Of a stretch of 64,000 bases of DNA, positions 61,798 to 64,000 are shown piece by piece. The DNA lies in contig JAVBWA010000040.1 of the NCBI GenBank assembly GCA_036677685.1, positions 1 through 64,000 on the forward strand, given 5' to 3'. The notes under the pieces are model-generated. The model was not told the DNA's origin and searched no databases. It saw nothing but the letters and a program-made list of their open reading frames with translations. The DNA comes from JAQUBU01 sp036677685 (GTDB lineage: Bacteria > Bacillota > Syntrophomonadia > Syntrophomonadales > Syntrophomonadaceae). The stretch's first letter is position 1; each line of letters begins with the position of its first letter. The position numbers and the translations under genes were made by a program.

Positions 61798-62865
61798 TTA
61801 ATTAAGAGCATCACGGTCAGGAGCTAAGGGGGGCTGTTCCATCCACTTATTTTTAATCATGAGTTTTGCTCCTTCATTTGCAAAAACGCCTACTTCTGCA
61901 ATCATTTTGGCATACATGGCCGCCAAATCATGTCTTGGGTTCATTGACATAGACATACCATAACTTTGCAGGCCAAGGGAAAGCATAAAATTACTATGAT
62001 ATAAAATCATTCTATCTGAAAACGGAGATTCAGTGCTATCTAAAACTTCTCCATCAAAGTTCGGTGGAACCGTAATATTTTCGTATAATAAGATTTTAGT
62101 TAAATCTTCGTAAAATTTATTGGAGAGGTTTTTCAATCTTGTAATGAATTGCTTGATTTCCCTTGACTTAGCTACTTGACTATATCCTAATAATAATGCT
62201 TTTCCCAATGCATTTGACTGCGCATTAAAGAAAATATTGTTTATTTCTAATACTGATAAAGGCCTTTTGTCCACAATAAAACCGGACAGGAAGTTCTGTT
62301 TCTTTACAAAGTCAACTTTTTTAGGAATAGGAATATACGGTGCTGGGACCGGAGTTCCTTTAACCTGCATTAATTCAGCAGCCTGCTGATTATGCATTAC
62401 CAACCGGTCCAAACCATCTCTGAAAAATTCTCTCATGTCTTTTCGTGTACTATCTATATAAGAAAGAGAAAAAAATTGCAAAGAGACTTTTGCCATAGAC
62501 TTCAACAATGGTACAAGAAAGCTGTCAGAGAATAGACGGGGAGCGTTTAAGTTGATGTCTTCGGAAGTAATTCCTCTTGGCACAGGAATACCTTCCTTTA
62601 TAAAAACTGATTCTAGCAGGTAGAGGAAATCTTTGGTAGCATCGACCAAATTAATTAAGGTTGGCTTAATAATTGGGTCCTCCATATGCTTTAAAAAATA
62701 TACAAAAACATGGTGGACAAATGATTCGCTGATATAAGCATTCCAAAGCGATCCTATCTCGGCAGATGTGAGCCGGTCTTCTTGCACTTCATGCTGGTTG
62801 GTGTTTAACAATCCTTCAAATATTCTTGGGTTCTGTATATCTTGCTGGGTTTCGGTTTCGTTCAT
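61798..62865 (-). CDS. DUF3231 family protein
   Basis: 355 aa. ATG 62865 is chosen; AGGAGG lies 13 nt upstream, rather far. Two similar halves of about 165 aa: LTSAEIGSLWNAYISES in the first and LSVLEINNIFFNAQSNA in the second, each ending in a long helix. DUF3231 proteins have a ferritin-like helical fold and are frequent in spore-formers, some near spore genes. Function unknown. The gene is alone. Confidence 0.82.
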   Translation of the reverse strand: MNETETQQDIQNPRIFEGLLNTNQHEVQEDRLTSAEIGSLWNAYISESFVHHVFVYFLKHMEDPIIKPTLINLVDATKDFLYLLESVFIKEGIPVPRGITSEDINLNAPRLFSDSFLVPLLKSMAKVSLQFFSLSYIDSTRKDMREFFRDGLDRLVMHNQQAAELMQVKGTPVPAPYIPIPKKVDFVKKQNFLSGFIVDKRPLSVLEINNIFFNAQSNALGKALLLGYSQVAKSREIKQFITRLKNLSNKFYEDLTKILLYENITVPPNFDGEVLDSTESPFSDRMILYHSNFMLSLGLQSYGMSMSMNPRHDLAAMYAKMIAEVGVFANEGAKLMIKNKWMEQPPLAPDRDALN

Positions 62866-63296
62866 AAAAAGATTCTTCCTCCTAATGAACAAGTTTTTTA
62901 TAGTATAGTTAATTCAAAACGGCTTTATACTTCATTGCAGTATTCTCATATTTGGCATATCTTCTCTTTCCAGTAATGGATCATATGCAAACAAAAGGCA
63001 AATGCCGGCAATAGCCTCTATCTCTGGTTTATTCGGTGTTAGAGGCATCTCCTCTTTTTTTATCTAATTTTGCGCACTGAACATTATGTAAACTAAGATT
63101 TTGATAACGGGGGAACCCCTATTTTATACCTTTACCCCCTGTTAACTTGCTCAACTATTTTTTGATAAGATATTTTTTTTGATGGCCATAATGGACTGGT
63201 CATTTTTGATGGTGTTTCTGCAACGAGCTTTAAATCTGCTATTGCCAAAAAATTATCAGGCGTGAAAATAAGCATATGTTGCCGGGTATATGGCAG
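62866..63296. repeat. Intergenic region with second TGAACATTATGTAAACTA copy
   Basis: About 430 bp with no supported gene. It contains the 18-base repeat at 63078-63095 and the hairpin GGGG-GAA-CCCC near 63110. Confidence 0.5.
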
Positions 63297-63752
63297 TTAA
63301 TCATCACATCCGCAATCCGAGAGTGGTTGCTCTACTGCATTGTTAACGATCTCGTTGTAATGTTGCCGGGGCGTATGGTAAAAAATCGTAGGCCACCAAT
63401 ACCAAACAACTAGCATTAGTAATACCGGTAAAAAAGCAAGGGATTTTTTCTGCCATGTTACGGCGGCAAGCAATGCAAAACCAGCCGCGGTCATGCAATA
63501 ACGGCATGGTACGATTGAAGAAAATGTCCAATCCCATAAGATATAGCTAACTAAAACACAATGTACGGCGACAGCACCCCATAGTAAGATATTTGTTCTA
63601 TGGTAATTAAGCAAAACAGCAACAGCACAAATTGAGTAGTAAAAAATACCAAGATAAGCCAGGGCGTTACCCTTAAAATAAGCCGCGACTATAGCTCCAG
63701 CCAGCGCCAGAAGCACAAAAATCCTTTTGTCCAGATATGTTTTAAATGACAC
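63297..63752 (-). CDS. Membrane protein with a CxxC motif (VKOR/DsbB-like topology)
   Basis: About 151 aa. GTG 63752 is preferred because AGGGA lies 8 nt before; ATG 63761 has its ribosome site too close. Four to five TMs. CRYC sits at a TM edge (about residue 83), and the C-terminus ends with a CGC motif. This layout resembles disulfide-bond oxidoreductases, but I see no quinone-site motif and the identity is unproven. No thioredoxin-like partner is adjacent. Confidence 0.6.
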   Translation of the reverse strand: MSFKTYLDKRIFVLLALAGAIVAAYFKGNALAYLGIFYYSICAVAVLLNYHRTNILLWGAVAVHCVLVSYILWDWTFSSIVPCRYCMTAAGFALLAAVTWQKKSLAFLPVLLMLVVWYWWPTIFYHTPRQHYNEIVNNAVEQPLSDCGCDD

Positions 63753-63761
63753 TTGAATCAT

Positions 63762-64000
63762 CCCTATTTAGATTGATAGATAATATTTATTAATTTTATT
63801 ATATATTCTCATAATCCGACAGATATGTAAACTTGCTTAGAATAAAAAAAGGCGCGCTTTACCGAGCTTTTTGCCAACGCTTCCATAAATTGAGCTTATT
63901 GATTATATTATTATGTAAACCAGGAAGTTCTCTATAAGCGTAGGTCATTATGACTCATTCTATAATTAGTAAAATAATAACATTAATTATTGATTACCAT
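63762..64000. other. AT-rich end of window
   Basis: No gene seen. Short repeat matches TATGTAAAC at 63824 and 63911. Confidence 0.5.

Overview
The window looks like chromosome from a spore-forming, anaerobic Firmicute of moderate GC. Gene content resembles Syntrophomonadaceae-type Clostridia: BlaI/M56 pair, YheC/D spore-coat ATP-grasps, DUF3231, ZapA, MutS2, futalosine-route menaquinone genes, 3-hydroxybutyryl-CoA dehydrogenase, many GTG/TTG starts and strong AGGAGG ribosome sites. The assignment is from gene content only. I see no prophage, CRISPR array, rRNA or intact insertion sequence.

Layout. 0.2-9.6 kb: phosphate regulon (phoB-phoR, pstS, pstC-pstA-pstB-phoU) with PHO-box-like repeats before phoB, pstS and pstC; a DEAD-box helicase lies convergent to phoR. 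9.7-18 kb: signalling and stress genes (GGDEF-EAL-CBS-GGDEF protein, PHP phosphoesterase, HXXEE membrane protein, ArsC-type reductase, a permease split into two overlapping genes, response-regulator diguanylate cyclase, XRE regulator). 18-31.6 kb: housekeeping (zapA, polX, DUF421, Nif3, MORN protein, U32 protease, mutS2, class A PBP, tyrS). 32-36 kb: a tRNA-Gln/tRNA-Glu pair, ddl, and a BlaI-like repressor with an M56 peptidase that carries a DUF881-like domain. 36.6-40.8 kb: mqnE, mqnA, mqnC and a divergent nucleoside phosphorylase. 40.9-48.6 kb: UPF0182, SGNH hydrolase, a YtrA-type GntR/ABC operon, a membrane protein, and a PP-loop/DUF523 pair. 48.8-60.7 kb: three YheC/D-type ATP-grasp proteins around htrA, pfkA, hbd, a PH-domain protein and a YchF-like GTPase, ending in a glutamine-synthetase-fold amidoligase and a convergent secreted carboxypeptidase. 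60.8-64 kb: AT-rich, sparsely coding tail with DUF503, DUF3231 and a CxxC membrane protein.

The most unusual content: (1) the BlaI / M56-DUF881 sensor pair with two visible operators; (2) the ATP-grasp x3, amidoligase and carboxypeptidase set, a plausible spore-envelope peptide-modification system; (3) a phosphorylase-family enzyme with an altered phosphate site in the futalosine cluster; (4) several families of small palindromic or modular intergenic repeats, some nested in each other and some supplying the stop codons of neighbouring genes.
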